From Planctomyces sp. SH-PL62 (lineage in GTDB: Bacteria; Planctomycetota; Planctomycetia; Isosphaerales; Isosphaeraceae), in contig NZ_CP011273.1 of the NCBI RefSeq assembly GCF_001610895.1, positions 1,922,001 to 1,986,000 of the forward strand: a stretch of 64,000 nucleotides of DNA. The letters are read 5' to 3'. A program made the translations under genes and the position numbers. Positions within the stretch are counted from its first letter, which is position 1. Each line of letters starts with the position of its first letter. The notes under the pieces were generated by a model. The model ran no database searches. It saw only the letters and a list, made by a program, of their open reading frames with translations, and was not told the DNA's origin. Positions 1 to 8,796 of this stretch are shown in pieces.

Positions 1-126
1 ACCCGAGACCTGGCGGAGGTCCAGCCCGACATCTCCGCGAAGCAGATCCAGGTGCTCCGCCGCGAAGCGGCCACGCCGGTGCCGACCGTCCCCTCGGCCC
101 AGCGGACCCCCTCGCGCGAGGTCTGA
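1..126 (+). CDS. C-terminal end of an unidentified protein (partial)
   Basis: An open frame enters from the left edge and ends at a TGA at 124-126, giving 41 residues. The visible tail is hydrophilic and ends in a Pro/Thr/Ser-rich stretch. Nothing in it identifies a family. Codon use is GC-rich in the third position like the neighbouring genes, and the next gene (treY) starts 102 bases later on the same strand, so the two could be cotranscribed. The function is unknown. Confidence 0.5.
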   Translation, partial: TRDLAEVQPDISAKQIQVLRREAATPVPTVPSAQRTPSREV

Positions 127-228
127 CGCCGCGGCCCAGTGCGAACCACGACCGAAAACGGAGGGGCGGGCCCGCGGGCCCGCCCCCGAACCATTTCCGG
201 CCGACCACCGAAATCGGAGGACCCACAC

Positions 229-3200
229 ATGGAAGCGACCAGCCCGACGACCGATCCCGGATCGGAAGCGGCGGCGCGATGCGCCAAGGATCTTCTCGCC
301 GCCGCGCTCGAGGAGATCGGCCGTCGCCGCGTCGTCCCGACCGCCACTTATCGCGTGCAGCTCCACGCCGGCTTCCGGTTCGAGGACGCCGCCAGGATCG
401 CCCCCTATCTGGCCAAGCTGGGGATCACCGACCTCTACACGTCCCCCTATCTCAAGGCCGCGCCCGGCAGCACCCACGGCTACGACATCGCCGACCATAC
501 CCAGCTCAATCCCGAGATCGGCGACGAGGCCGCCCACGAGGCCATGCTCGACGCCCTCCGCAGCCGCGACCTGGGCTTGCTGCTCGACGTGGTCCCCAAC
601 CACATGGGCGTGGTTGGGAATGAGAACCTCTGGTGGAACGACGTCCTGGAGAACGGCCAGGCCTCGGTCTACGCCAGCTACTTCGACATCGACTGGTCCG
701 CGCCCGTCCGGCCCGAGAACCGTGGCCGCATCCTCCTGCCGTTCCTGGGGGGCCTGTACGGCGACGTGTTGGAGGCGGGAGACCTGATTCTCGGCCGCGA
801 CGGCGGGGCGTTCCATGTCGCCTACCACGAACATCGCTTCCCGCTCGACCCGAGGAGCAGCAACGCGATCCTCGAACCCGCGCTCAAACCGCTGCTCGCG
901 GAGTTCGGCGAGGAAGATCCCGGCGTCCTGGAACTCCAGAGCATCCTGACGGCCGTCCGCAACCTCCCGGCGCACTCCGAAACCGACCCGGCCCGCATCG
1001 CCGAGCGGAATCGGGAGAAGGAGATCGTCAAGCGCCGCCTGGCCTCGCTGCTCGACGAGCGGCCCGCGATCGCCGCCGCCGTCGACGTGGCGCTCGACGA
1101 CCTCGACGGCACCCCCGGCGACCCCCGGAGCTTCGACGGCTTCGACGACCTGCTCAGCGCGCAGCCCTACCGGCTGGCCTACTGGCGGGTGGCCTCCGAC
1201 GAGATCAACTATCGGCGGTTCTTCGACATCAACTCCCTGGCCGCAATCCGCGCCGATCGCGAGGAAGTCCTCCGCGCGACCCACCGACTGGTCCTGGACA
1301 TCGTCGCGCGACTGCCGGCCGCGGGCCTGCGGATCGACCATCCCGACGGCCTCCTGGACCCCCAGGCCTATCTCGGCCAGCTCCAGGAGGCGTTCGTCCT
1401 CGTCGTCGCCCACAAGATCCACCAGGCAAGCGACCAGGCCGAGGCCGTCTCCTGGGCCGAGGTCGAGCCCGAGCTGCGCCGGTTGCTCGCCGCGACCGCC
1501 CCGAGCGACGACCGGTCCCCCCGGCTCTACGTCGTCGTCGAGAAGATCCTCGCCTTCGAGGAGACGCTCCCCCCCGCCTGGGCCACGCACGGGACCTCCG
1601 GCTACGACGCCCTCAACCGCATCAACGGCCTGTTCGTCGACGGGTCGAGCGAGGCGGACTTCACCCGCCAGTACGAGGAGCTGATCGACGACGCCACGCC
1701 GTATCGGGACCTCGTCCTGGAGAAGAAGCAGCTCATCATGGACGCCTCGCTGTCGAGCGAGCTGCACGTCCTGGCCTTCCAGCTCGAGCGGATCGCTTTG
1801 CGCGACCGCCGCGCCCGCGACTTCACGCTCAACTCGCTGCGCACGGCGCTGCGGGAGGTCATCGCGGCCTTCCCCGTCTATCGCAGCTACATCACGGCGG
1901 AGGGCGTCTCGGCCAAGGATCGGATGCTCGTCGGCCGGGCCGTCGGCCGGGCCAAGCGTCGCAACCCGCTCCTCAGCCCGGCGATTTTCGACTTCCTCAG
2001 CCGCGTGCTCCTCGAACGCCCCGAGACGCCCGAGGCCCTCGCGGCGGACGAGCCCTCGCGCGTGGACTTCGCGGGCAAGTTCCAGCAGGTCACCTCGCCC
2101 GTCACCGCCAAGGGGATCGAGGACACGACGTTTTATATCTACAACCGATTGGTCTCGCTCAACGAGGTCGGCGGCGAGCCCGACTACTTCGGATCCTCGC
2201 CGGCCTCGCTCCACAAGTGGTTCGCCCGACGCTCCCAGGTCCACCCCTACGCGCTGACGGCCCTCTCGACCCACGACACCAAGCGAAGCGAGGACGTGCG
2301 GGCGCGGATCGACGTCCTCTCGGAGATTCCCGACGACTGGTTCGACGCCTTCGTCCGCTGGGCCGACCTCAACCTGATCCACCACCGTAGGCTGAGCGAC
2401 GATTCCCTCGCGCCGGGCCGCAACGAGGAATACCTCCTCTATCAGACGCTCCTCGGGGCCTGGCCGACGGAGGAGATGGACGACGAGGCCCTGGCCGCCT
2501 TCCGCGACCGCGTCCGGGCCTACATGGTCAAGGCGACCCGCGAGGCCAAGGTCCACACCAGTTGGCAGAACCCCTTCGAGGAGTACGAGGCCGCGCTCGA
2601 CGGCTTCATCGTCGACATCCTCGATCGCTCCCGGAACCCGTCCTTCTTCAAGGATTTCCTCCCCTTCCAGCGCCGGATCGCCCTGCACGGGCGGGTCAAC
2701 GGCCTGGCGCAGTCGCTCTTGAAGCTCGCCGGGCCCGGCGTCCCGGACACCTACCAGGGGACCGAACTCTGGGACTTCAGCCTCGTCGACCCCGACAACC
2801 GACGCCCGGTCGACTACGCGCTCCGCGAGGCCTGGCTCGACGACCTGATCCGCCGGGCCGAGGCCGCCGGCGACGACAGGTCGGCGATGGCCCGCGACCT
2901 GGCCGAGAACTTCTCCGACGGCCGGGGCAAGCTCTACCTCCACTGGCGGGCGCTGCACGTGCGGCGGCGGTCGCCCCGCCTCTTCGCCGAGGGGGCCTAC
3001 ACGCCGCTCCAGGCGGCCGGCCGCCACGAGGCGTCCCTCTTCGCCTTCCATCGCGGCCTCGACGGCGCGTCGGCGATCGTGGTCGTCCCCCGGCTCACCA
3101 CCCGGCTCTCCTTCGACGGCCTGACGCCGCTCGGCGCGCCGGCCTGGGGCGAGACGGTCGTCCGCCTGCCGGCCGAGGCCGCCGGCCGCCGCTATCGCGA

Positions 3201-3309
3201 TGCCTTCACCGGCGCCCTCGTCTCGGCCGAGGACCTGGAGGGGACGGCCGTCATCCCCGCCGCCGTCCTCTTCGCCGACTTCCCGGTCGCGCTCCTCGTG
3301 GAGGAGTGA
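229..3309 (+). CDS. treY: Malto-oligosyltrehalose synthase (TreY)
   Basis: This cytoplasmic GH13 enzyme turns the reducing-end alpha-1,4 linkage of a maltodextrin into the alpha,alpha-1,1 linkage of trehalose; TreZ then releases trehalose. The GH13 motifs are present in order: DVVPNH near residue 121, LRIDHPDG with the likely nucleophile near Asp370, VVEKIL with the acid/base near Glu438, and THDTKRSED near Asp683. The length (1026 aa) is somewhat above many TreY proteins. The ATG at 229 is preceded by CGGAGG with good spacing; an upstream in-frame ATG-like extension to 139 lacks this support. treZ lies 1.6 kb downstream on the opposite strand with a sulfatase between, so the pair is not one operon here. 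The call is secure. Confidence 0.95.
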   Translation: MEATSPTTDPGSEAAARCAKDLLAAALEEIGRRRVVPTATYRVQLHAGFRFEDAARIAPYLAKLGITDLYTSPYLKAAPGSTHGYDIADHTQLNPEIGDEAAHEAMLDALRSRDLGLLLDVVPNHMGVVGNENLWWNDVLENGQASVYASYFDIDWSAPVRPENRGRILLPFLGGLYGDVLEAGDLILGRDGGAFHVAYHEHRFPLDPRSSNAILEPALKPLLAEFGEEDPGVLELQSILTAVRNLPAHSETDPARIAERNREKEIVKRRLASLLDERPAIAAAVDVALDDLDGTPGDPRSFDGFDDLLSAQPYRLAYWRVASDEINYRRFFDINSLAAIRADREEVLRATHRLVLDIVARLPAAGLRIDHPDGLLDPQAYLGQLQEAFVLVVAHKIHQASDQAEAVSWAEVEPELRRLLAATAPSDDRSPRLYVVVEKILAFEETLPPAWATHGTSGYDALNRINGLFVDGSSEADFTRQYEELIDDATPYRDLVLEKKQLIMDASLSSELHVLAFQLERIALRDRRARDFTLNSLRTALREVIAAFPVYRSYITAEGVSAKDRMLVGRAVGRAKRRNPLLSPAIFDFLSRVLLERPETPEALAADEPSRVDFAGKFQQVTSPVTAKGIEDTTFYIYNRLVSLNEVGGEPDYFGSSPASLHKWFARRSQVHPYALTALSTHDTKRSEDVRARIDVLSEIPDDWFDAFVRWADLNLIHHRRLSDDSLAPGRNEEYLLYQTLLGAWPTEEMDDEALAAFRDRVRAYMVKATREAKVHTSWQNPFEEYEAALDGFIVDILDRSRNPSFFKDFLPFQRRIALHGRVNGLAQSLLKLAGPGVPDTYQGTELWDFSLVDPDNRRPVDYALREAWLDDLIRRAEAAGDDRSAMARDLAENFSDGRGKLYLHWRALHVRRRSPRLFAEGAYTPLQAAGRHEASLFAFHRGLDGASAIVVVPRLTTRLSFDGLTPLGAPAWGETVVRLPAEAAGRRYRDAFTGALVSAEDLEGTAVIPAAVLFADFPVALLVEE

Positions 3310-3321
3310 CCCGACCTCCTG

Positions 3322-3327
3322 TATAAT
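3322..3327 (+). promoter_or_regulatory. Likely -10 element of the sulfatase promoter
   Basis: A perfect TATAAT lies 12 bases after the treY stop and 50 bases before the sulfatase ATG. The expected -35 position (3299-3304) is poor, so this may be an activator-dependent or extended -10 promoter. It suggests that the sulfatase has its own promoter and is not only read through from treY. Confidence 0.45.
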
Positions 3328-3376
3328 CCCCGGACCGGGCCCCGGTCGCGCCTCCCCTTCCGACGAGAACATCCAC

Positions 3377-4957
3377 ATGAAGGCAAGATTCGGTTGGATG
3401 ACCCGCGCGGCGGCGACCGCCGTCGCGTTCGGCTCCTGTTTCGTGGCGACGGCCTTCGCGCGCGAGGCTCCGAAACAGCCCAACATCGTCTTCGTCTTCT
3501 CGGACGACCACGCCTACCAGGCGGTGGGCGCCTATCAGGACCCGCGCAAGCTGCTCGACACCCCGAATCTGGACCGGATCGCCCGCGAGGGGGTCCGGTT
3601 CGACCGCTGCCTCGTCCCCAACTCCATCTGCGGGCCCAGCAGAGCCACCGTGCTCACCGGCAAGTACAGCCACGCCAACGGCTTCTACAACAACTCCAAC
3701 AGCCGGTTCGACGGCGCCCAGCCGACCTTCCCGAAGCTCCTGCGCCAGGCCGGGTACCAGACGGCGATCGTCGGCAAGTGGCACCTCCACTCGGACCCCA
3801 CCGGCTTCGACTACTGGAACATCCTTCCGGGGCAGGGGATCTACTACGACCCCGACATGATCGAGATGGGCGTGCGTTCCCGACGATCCGGCTACGTCAC
3901 CGACGTCGTCACCGACGTCTCGCTCGACTGGCTGAAGAAGCGCGACCGATCCAGGCCGTTCCTGCTGATGTCCCAGCACAAGGCGCCGCACCGCCCCTGG
4001 TCCCCCGCGATCCGCCACCTGGGCCACGACGGCGACCGCACCTACGCCGAGCCGCCGACGCTGTTCGACGACTACGCCGGACGCTCGCTCGCCGAACGCG
4101 ACCAGGACATGACCATCGCCCGCACGATGAACGCGAACGACCTCAAGCTCAACGACTTCAAGGAGCGGTTCTCCCCCGACCAGCGCGCGGCGTGGGACGC
4201 CTACTACAAGCCCCGCAACGAGGCCTTCCGCCGGGCGAACCTCCAGGGCGACGACCTGGTCCGCTGGAAGTACAACCGCTACATGCACGACTATCTCGGC
4301 TGCATCAAGGGGATCGACGAAAACGTCGGCCGGATTCTCAAATACCTGGATGATGAAGGGTTGGCCGAAGACACGATCGTCGTCTATGCGTCCGACCAGG
4401 GCTTCTACCTGGGCGAGCACGGCTGGTTCGACAAGCGATGGATCTTCGAGGAATCGCTGAAGACTCCGCTGCTCGTCCGCTGGCCCGGCGTGGTGAAGCC
4501 GGGGAGCATCGAGCCCCGAATCGTCTCGAACGTCGACTTCGCGCCGACCTTGCTGGAAGCCGCCGGCGTGGCCGTCCCGGCCGACCTCCAGGGCCGGAGC
4601 CTCGTCCCGATCCTCCGCGGCGAGGCCCCCGCAGACTGGCGGAAGAGCTTCTATTACGAGTACTTCGAGTACCCCGACCCTCACCACGTCCGGCCCCACC
4701 ACGGCGTCGTGAACGACCGCTACAAGCTCATCCGCTTCGACGGTCCCGACCTCGACGCCTGGGAGCTGTTCGACCTTCACAACGATCCACACGAGCTTCG
4801 CGACGTGTACGACGACCCCGCCAACGCGGAAGTCGTCGCCGAGCTGAAGCGCGAGCTGGAGCGGCTCCGTCGCGACCTGAAGGTCCCGGCTAAGCTGCCC
4901 CGCGAGGCTTACGGCACGGCGCCATTCATCGAACCGACGCCGGCTCCCGCTCGTTGA
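3377..4957 (+). CDS. Secreted sulfatase, arylsulfatase family (S1)
   Basis: The protein hydrolyses sulfate esters, probably on polysaccharides, after export. Residues 1 to about 28 form a signal peptide ending ATAFA. The metal-binding region FVFSDDHAYQ is followed by CGPSRATVLTG, in which Cys85 is the residue converted to formylglycine (C-x-P-S-R motif). The C-terminal motif DLHNDPHELRD is typical of the family. The 526-aa length is normal. The ATG at 3377 is chosen because the signal peptide starts there; the frame is open upstream into treY. An anaerobic-type maturase is not in the window. The substrate cannot be read from sequence; planctomycetes carry many such genes. The stop is directly followed by the treZ stop on the other strand. 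Confidence 0.92.
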   Translation: MKARFGWMTRAAATAVAFGSCFVATAFAREAPKQPNIVFVFSDDHAYQAVGAYQDPRKLLDTPNLDRIAREGVRFDRCLVPNSICGPSRATVLTGKYSHANGFYNNSNSRFDGAQPTFPKLLRQAGYQTAIVGKWHLHSDPTGFDYWNILPGQGIYYDPDMIEMGVRSRRSGYVTDVVTDVSLDWLKKRDRSRPFLLMSQHKAPHRPWSPAIRHLGHDGDRTYAEPPTLFDDYAGRSLAERDQDMTIARTMNANDLKLNDFKERFSPDQRAAWDAYYKPRNEAFRRANLQGDDLVRWKYNRYMHDYLGCIKGIDENVGRILKYLDDEGLAEDTIVVYASDQGFYLGEHGWFDKRWIFEESLKTPLLVRWPGVVKPGSIEPRIVSNVDFAPTLLEAAGVAVPADLQGRSLVPILRGEAPADWRKSFYYEYFEYPDPHHVRPHHGVVNDRYKLIRFDGPDLDAWELFDLHNDPHELRDVYDDPANAEVVAELKRELERLRRDLKVPAKLPREAYGTAPFIEPTPAPAR

Positions 4958-6949
4958 TCAGGGCCGCCCGCCCCGCCGCCTCCGGCGCAGCGCGGGGTGG
5001 ACGTCGTAGTCCTGGACCTCGGTCGAGCCCATCTCGGCCACGTGCGGACGGTCCGGGGCCGGGACGGGGGCGAAGACGACGGCCGAATGCCCCGGCGCGC
5101 GCCAGGGCTGGTCGGCCTCGAGAGGCGGGATGCCCGAACCGCCGTAGGTGGGGTGCTCGCTGAACCAGGTCACCGACCAGTCCTGGCCCGGCGGCGGCGC
5201 GAGCAAGGGCTCGGTGTTGGCGGCCGGGTAGAGGTCTCGGCCCAGGTTGATCAAGATGAGGCGGCAGTCGGGGAAATCGCCGAAGAACCGGAGCACGAAC
5301 GCCTCGGGGCCGATCACCGCGCCATGGATCTTCGTCGCGTCCTGCGCTCGGAAGACTGGGTCGTCGCGGCGCAGCTTCAGGAGGTCGTGAATCAGCCGGA
5401 ACTCCTGGACTTCGCGAAAATCCGCGGGCTCGACGAGCTTGGAGGCCAGGAACGTCGACTCGGCGGCGGGGTCGAACAGGTGCTCGCGAAGCTCGGGGAG
5501 CGTGGTGCTGGCGAAGCCCGCGAGCTCTTCCCTACGCCCCTCGCGCACCGCCGAGGCCAGCTCCTCGTGATGGTCGCAGAAGTACAAAAAGGGCTGTTCG
5601 CTCCCCAGCTCCTGGCCCTGGAACAGCATCGGCGTCTGCGGCGATAGCAGCTGGAGGGCCGTCAAGGCGCGATACCGCCCCGGGCTCGTAAGGGTCTTGA
5701 GCCGGCTGCCGCGCGCCGAATTCGCGACCTGATCGTGGTTTTCCAGGTAGATGAGGAACTGCTCCGCCGGCAGGTCGATCGCGTAAGTACCGCGTCGCTT
5801 CTGCTGCCACTTCACCAGCTGGCCCTGGAACAGGTATCCCCACTTCACGGCCGAGATCAGCTCTTGGGGCGTTCCGTGATAATCGGCGTAGTAGGCCTCG
5901 GCGCGTCCGGTCGCCGCGACGCGTGCCGCGTGGTGGAAGTCGTCGTTCCACGCGGCGTCGACGCCGCACCCGCCCCGAGACTGGGGCTGGATCATACTGA
6001 CGTCCTGGGCCTCGTTCTCCGCGAAGAGGATGATCGACCGGCCGCCGGCCGCCTCGCGGGCCCGGCGCGTCAGCGAGGCGACGATGTGGTCCGGCGACGC
6101 GTCGTGGATGGCGTGCGTGGCGTCGAGCCGGAGGCCGTCGAGGTGGAACTCGTCGATCCAGTATCCGGCGTTGGACTCGAAGAACTGTCGCACGGGACCG
6201 GAGTCCTCGCCGTCGAAGTTCAGCGCGTCTCCCCAATCGTTGGCGCGCCCACCATGCAGGTAGGAGTCGGAGAAGGCCCCGAAGTAGGCCCCGTCGGGAC
6301 CGAAGTGGTTGTAGACCACGTCCAGGATCACCGCGAGGCCCAGCGAGTGGGCCCGGTCGACGAACCGTCGCATCGCGTCCGGCGTCCCGTAGACGTGATA
6401 AGGGGCGAACAGGTCGACGCCGTCGTAGCCCCAGCCGAACTCGCCCGCGAACTCGGCGACGGGCATCACCTCGACGACGGTCACGCCCAGCTCGACCAGC
6501 CGCGCGAGGCGATCGACGGCCGCGTCCCACGTCCCCTCCGGCGTGAACGTGCCCACGTGCAATTCGTAGAGCACCTGGCCGCGCAGCCCACACCCCTTCC
6601 AGCCCGCGTCGCTCCAGGAGTACGTCGAGGGATCGACGACCTCCGATGGACCGTGGACCCCTTCGGGCTGGAACCGCGAGGCCGGATCGGGGTAGGGGCC
6701 TTCCCCGTCCAGGCGGTAACGATATCGCGCCCCGGCGCCGAGCCCCGGCGCGAAGCCCGAGTAATAGCCTTCCGCCTCGGCATCCAGAGCGACGAGGCTC
6801 CCCGCCCCCCCCTCGACGACGACCTCGACCTGTTTCCGCTTCGGCGCCCAGACCCGGAAATGGACGCCGCCTCCCTGGATTTCGGCCCCCACTGGCAGTC
6901 GGCGTGCAAAACTCGTCAGTCTGGGAGTCGCATCATTCTTCTGATTCAT
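4958..6949 (-). CDS. treZ: Malto-oligosyltrehalose trehalohydrolase (TreZ)
   Basis: TreZ is a GH13 enzyme that releases free trehalose from maltooligosyltrehalose made by TreY. The N-terminal E-set/CBM48 domain is recognisable (GGVHFRVWAPKRKQVEVV). It is followed by the barrel motifs VILDVVYNHFG, GLRLDATHAI (nucleophile Asp), ILFAENEAQD (acid/base Glu) and ENHDQVANSA. The ATG at 6949 fits the family N-terminus; a TTG at 6991 would add 14 residues, and neither has an ideal ribosome site. The gene runs towards treY and the sulfatase, and its stop codon abuts the sulfatase stop with no bases between. Trehalose is likely a compatible solute here. Confidence 0.95.
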   Translation of the reverse strand: MNQKNDATPRLTSFARRLPVGAEIQGGGVHFRVWAPKRKQVEVVVEGGAGSLVALDAEAEGYYSGFAPGLGAGARYRYRLDGEGPYPDPASRFQPEGVHGPSEVVDPSTYSWSDAGWKGCGLRGQVLYELHVGTFTPEGTWDAAVDRLARLVELGVTVVEVMPVAEFAGEFGWGYDGVDLFAPYHVYGTPDAMRRFVDRAHSLGLAVILDVVYNHFGPDGAYFGAFSDSYLHGGRANDWGDALNFDGEDSGPVRQFFESNAGYWIDEFHLDGLRLDATHAIHDASPDHIVASLTRRAREAAGGRSIILFAENEAQDVSMIQPQSRGGCGVDAAWNDDFHHAARVAATGRAEAYYADYHGTPQELISAVKWGYLFQGQLVKWQQKRRGTYAIDLPAEQFLIYLENHDQVANSARGSRLKTLTSPGRYRALTALQLLSPQTPMLFQGQELGSEQPFLYFCDHHEELASAVREGRREELAGFASTTLPELREHLFDPAAESTFLASKLVEPADFREVQEFRLIHDLLKLRRDDPVFRAQDATKIHGAVIGPEAFVLRFFGDFPDCRLILINLGRDLYPAANTEPLLAPPPGQDWSVTWFSEHPTYGGSGIPPLEADQPWRAPGHSAVVFAPVPAPDRPHVAEMGSTEVQDYDVHPALRRRRRGGRP

Positions 6950-7151
6950 GAACCATCCGAGGCCGTCGCCGTCGCGGTCGCCGGGCCTCAACTCCTCATT
7001 GTGGTCGTACTTACAAATCGGGTTAACATCACCGCGTTCTTATGCAATTCCCGTTCCATCGAATTTCATTGACGCTGCGTGCGCCGAGGGGGACGATCGT
7101 GAATGAAGCGGCCCCCCCTTCGCAACGCATTCGTCGACCAAGGACACGATC

Positions 7152-8507
7152 ATGCGTCGTCCGACCCGATCGCTCCTCGCGTGGCTGGCCCTGACGCTCA
7201 CATTCGCCGGGTGCGGTCCCGCTCCCTTGATCCAGGTCGAGACCGTCGTGAATCCCGACGGTTCCTGCGACCGATCCATCTGGCAGCCCAAAGACAGCCT
7301 TCTCCCCGAGGGAGCGCTCGGACCGGACTGGAACTCGCGCTGGGCCTCGGTGGCCGACGTTTCCGTCCCTCCCGCGTTTCAGGAGGAAGTCGGCGGCTCC
7401 ACCGGGACGCCTTATTTTCACGCCCAAGGCCGTTTCGACTCCCCGGCCCAGATCCCCTCCCACTTTCGCAAGACGATCGAAGGCTATCCCGAATTCGGGT
7501 CCAGCGATCTGACGCGATCCTATAAACGCAAGGACTATGGACTCTTCGTCGAGCACGACTGGAGTGAAGGGATCACGAACAACGTCACCCGCGAGGGCTT
7601 CGAGAAGGCTCGGGATGCGTTCATCGAAATCGCCGGTTCGATGATCCCCGACGGCTTCAAGCGGGTTTACGGCCCGGATTTCGAAGTCTCCGCAGCCGTC
7701 GAGGAGTTGAAACGTCGCGGACTTCCGTTGTTCCGCGACCTCCTCGACATCTGGTACGACGCGGCGGCGATCGAAGACCCGAAGGCGGCGAGCGAGGTGA
7801 TGACGACGCAATTGATCGCCGCTCTCGAGCGCGCCGGAATCGACCTGCACGACGCCCAGGGCTCCGTCGTCTCCTCCGAAGAGGCCACGCGGCGCGTGCG
7901 CGAACACCTGAACGAGCGGATCGCCGCGACCTTCCGCCACCATGACGGAAGCCCGCCGAAGCCCGAGGAGATCGAGGCGATTCTGTCGAGCTTGTCGGCC
8001 CCGCCCTACTCACCAACCTGGAACTCGTACGTCAAGGATCGCAAGGAGGAGCTTGAGGCGCGACTCCTCCCCCTTGTGGTGCGGATGACCGGCTATTACG
8101 CCTACCCGCCGCTCCTCCAGCCCCCGGGGCCCAGGTTCGCGTTCGCCGTACGGCTGCCCGGCGAGATCGTCCCGGCCGAATCGAACGGCAGGGTCGAGTC
8201 GTCGGGCCGCGTCTCCTGGCGATTCGACGTCGCCCGCCTCTTCCCGGGCGGTTTCACGATGACGGCCCGGAGCGTCGAGATCGTCCCGGAAGCCCAGCGC
8301 AGGCTGCTCGGCCGACTGGCCATCCCGGATGCGAAAGCGGCCCTGGCGATCCGCGACCTCGCAACTGAAGATCCCGACGTCGCGAACCTCCTTCGCCGGG
8401 CAGCCGAGACGGGCGACGCTCGACTCCTGGAATCGACCCCCGAGACCGACGCGTCGACCGCGACGAGGCTGGACCGCCTCAAGGAACTGCTCGGCGCGAC
8501 ACCCTGA
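7152..8507 (+). CDS. Hypothetical lipoprotein
   Basis: The N-terminus is a lipoprotein signal: two arginines, a hydrophobic core and the lipobox LTFAGC with Cys at about residue 20, so the protein is probably anchored to a membrane. AAGGA lies at good spacing before the ATG. The remaining 430 residues are soluble and charged, mixed alpha/beta, with no catalytic motif I recognise. A segment near residues 330-380 (FAVRLPGEIVPAESNGRVES) looks like a beta-rich domain. The gene stands alone, divergent from treZ and followed by a hairpin. The function is unknown. Confidence 0.8.
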   Translation: MRRPTRSLLAWLALTLTFAGCGPAPLIQVETVVNPDGSCDRSIWQPKDSLLPEGALGPDWNSRWASVADVSVPPAFQEEVGGSTGTPYFHAQGRFDSPAQIPSHFRKTIEGYPEFGSSDLTRSYKRKDYGLFVEHDWSEGITNNVTREGFEKARDAFIEIAGSMIPDGFKRVYGPDFEVSAAVEELKRRGLPLFRDLLDIWYDAAAIEDPKAASEVMTTQLIAALERAGIDLHDAQGSVVSSEEATRRVREHLNERIAATFRHHDGSPPKPEEIEAILSSLSAPPYSPTWNSYVKDRKEELEARLLPLVVRMTGYYAYPPLLQPPGPRFAFAVRLPGEIVPAESNGRVESSGRVSWRFDVARLFPGGFTMTARSVEIVPEAQRRLLGRLAIPDAKAALAIRDLATEDPDVANLLRRAAETGDARLLESTPETDASTATRLDRLKELLGATP

Positions 8508-8553
8508 ATCGACCGAGGAGCGACTCGCGAGGTCGAACGACAATCTGGACGAA

Positions 8554-8575
8554 AATCCGCCGGCGACGGCGGATT
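8554..8575 (+). terminator. Hairpin after the lipoprotein gene
   Basis: AATCCGCC at 8554-8561 and GGCGGATT at 8568-8575 form a perfect 8-bp stem with a 6-base loop, 46 bases after the stop. No clear T run follows, so termination is plausible but not certain. Confidence 0.4.
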
Positions 8576-8796
8576 ATCCACCTTGAACCCACGCACCTCG
8601 CTCCTCGGGACCCACGAAAACCCTGGATTTCAAGGGGCGAATCCTCGTTCTTACACCGTGGCATCTGAAGTGCGAAAGGGCCCGCGAGGACGATTCCAGG
8701 AGTCGATCCCTTGGCGCGACGGCGCCTCACGCGATGGAATCGAAGGGCCGGGCGCGAGTCCGTCCCGATCCTCTTTCGGTAAAGCGAGCCCCATTG

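Noticed and set aside
3251-4792. Long minus-strand open frame (513 codons) opposite the sulfatase gene
   Set aside because: It is the mirror of a GC-rich coding frame, with Val/Asp/Glu-rich product and no motif; the sulfatase strand carries the full family signature.
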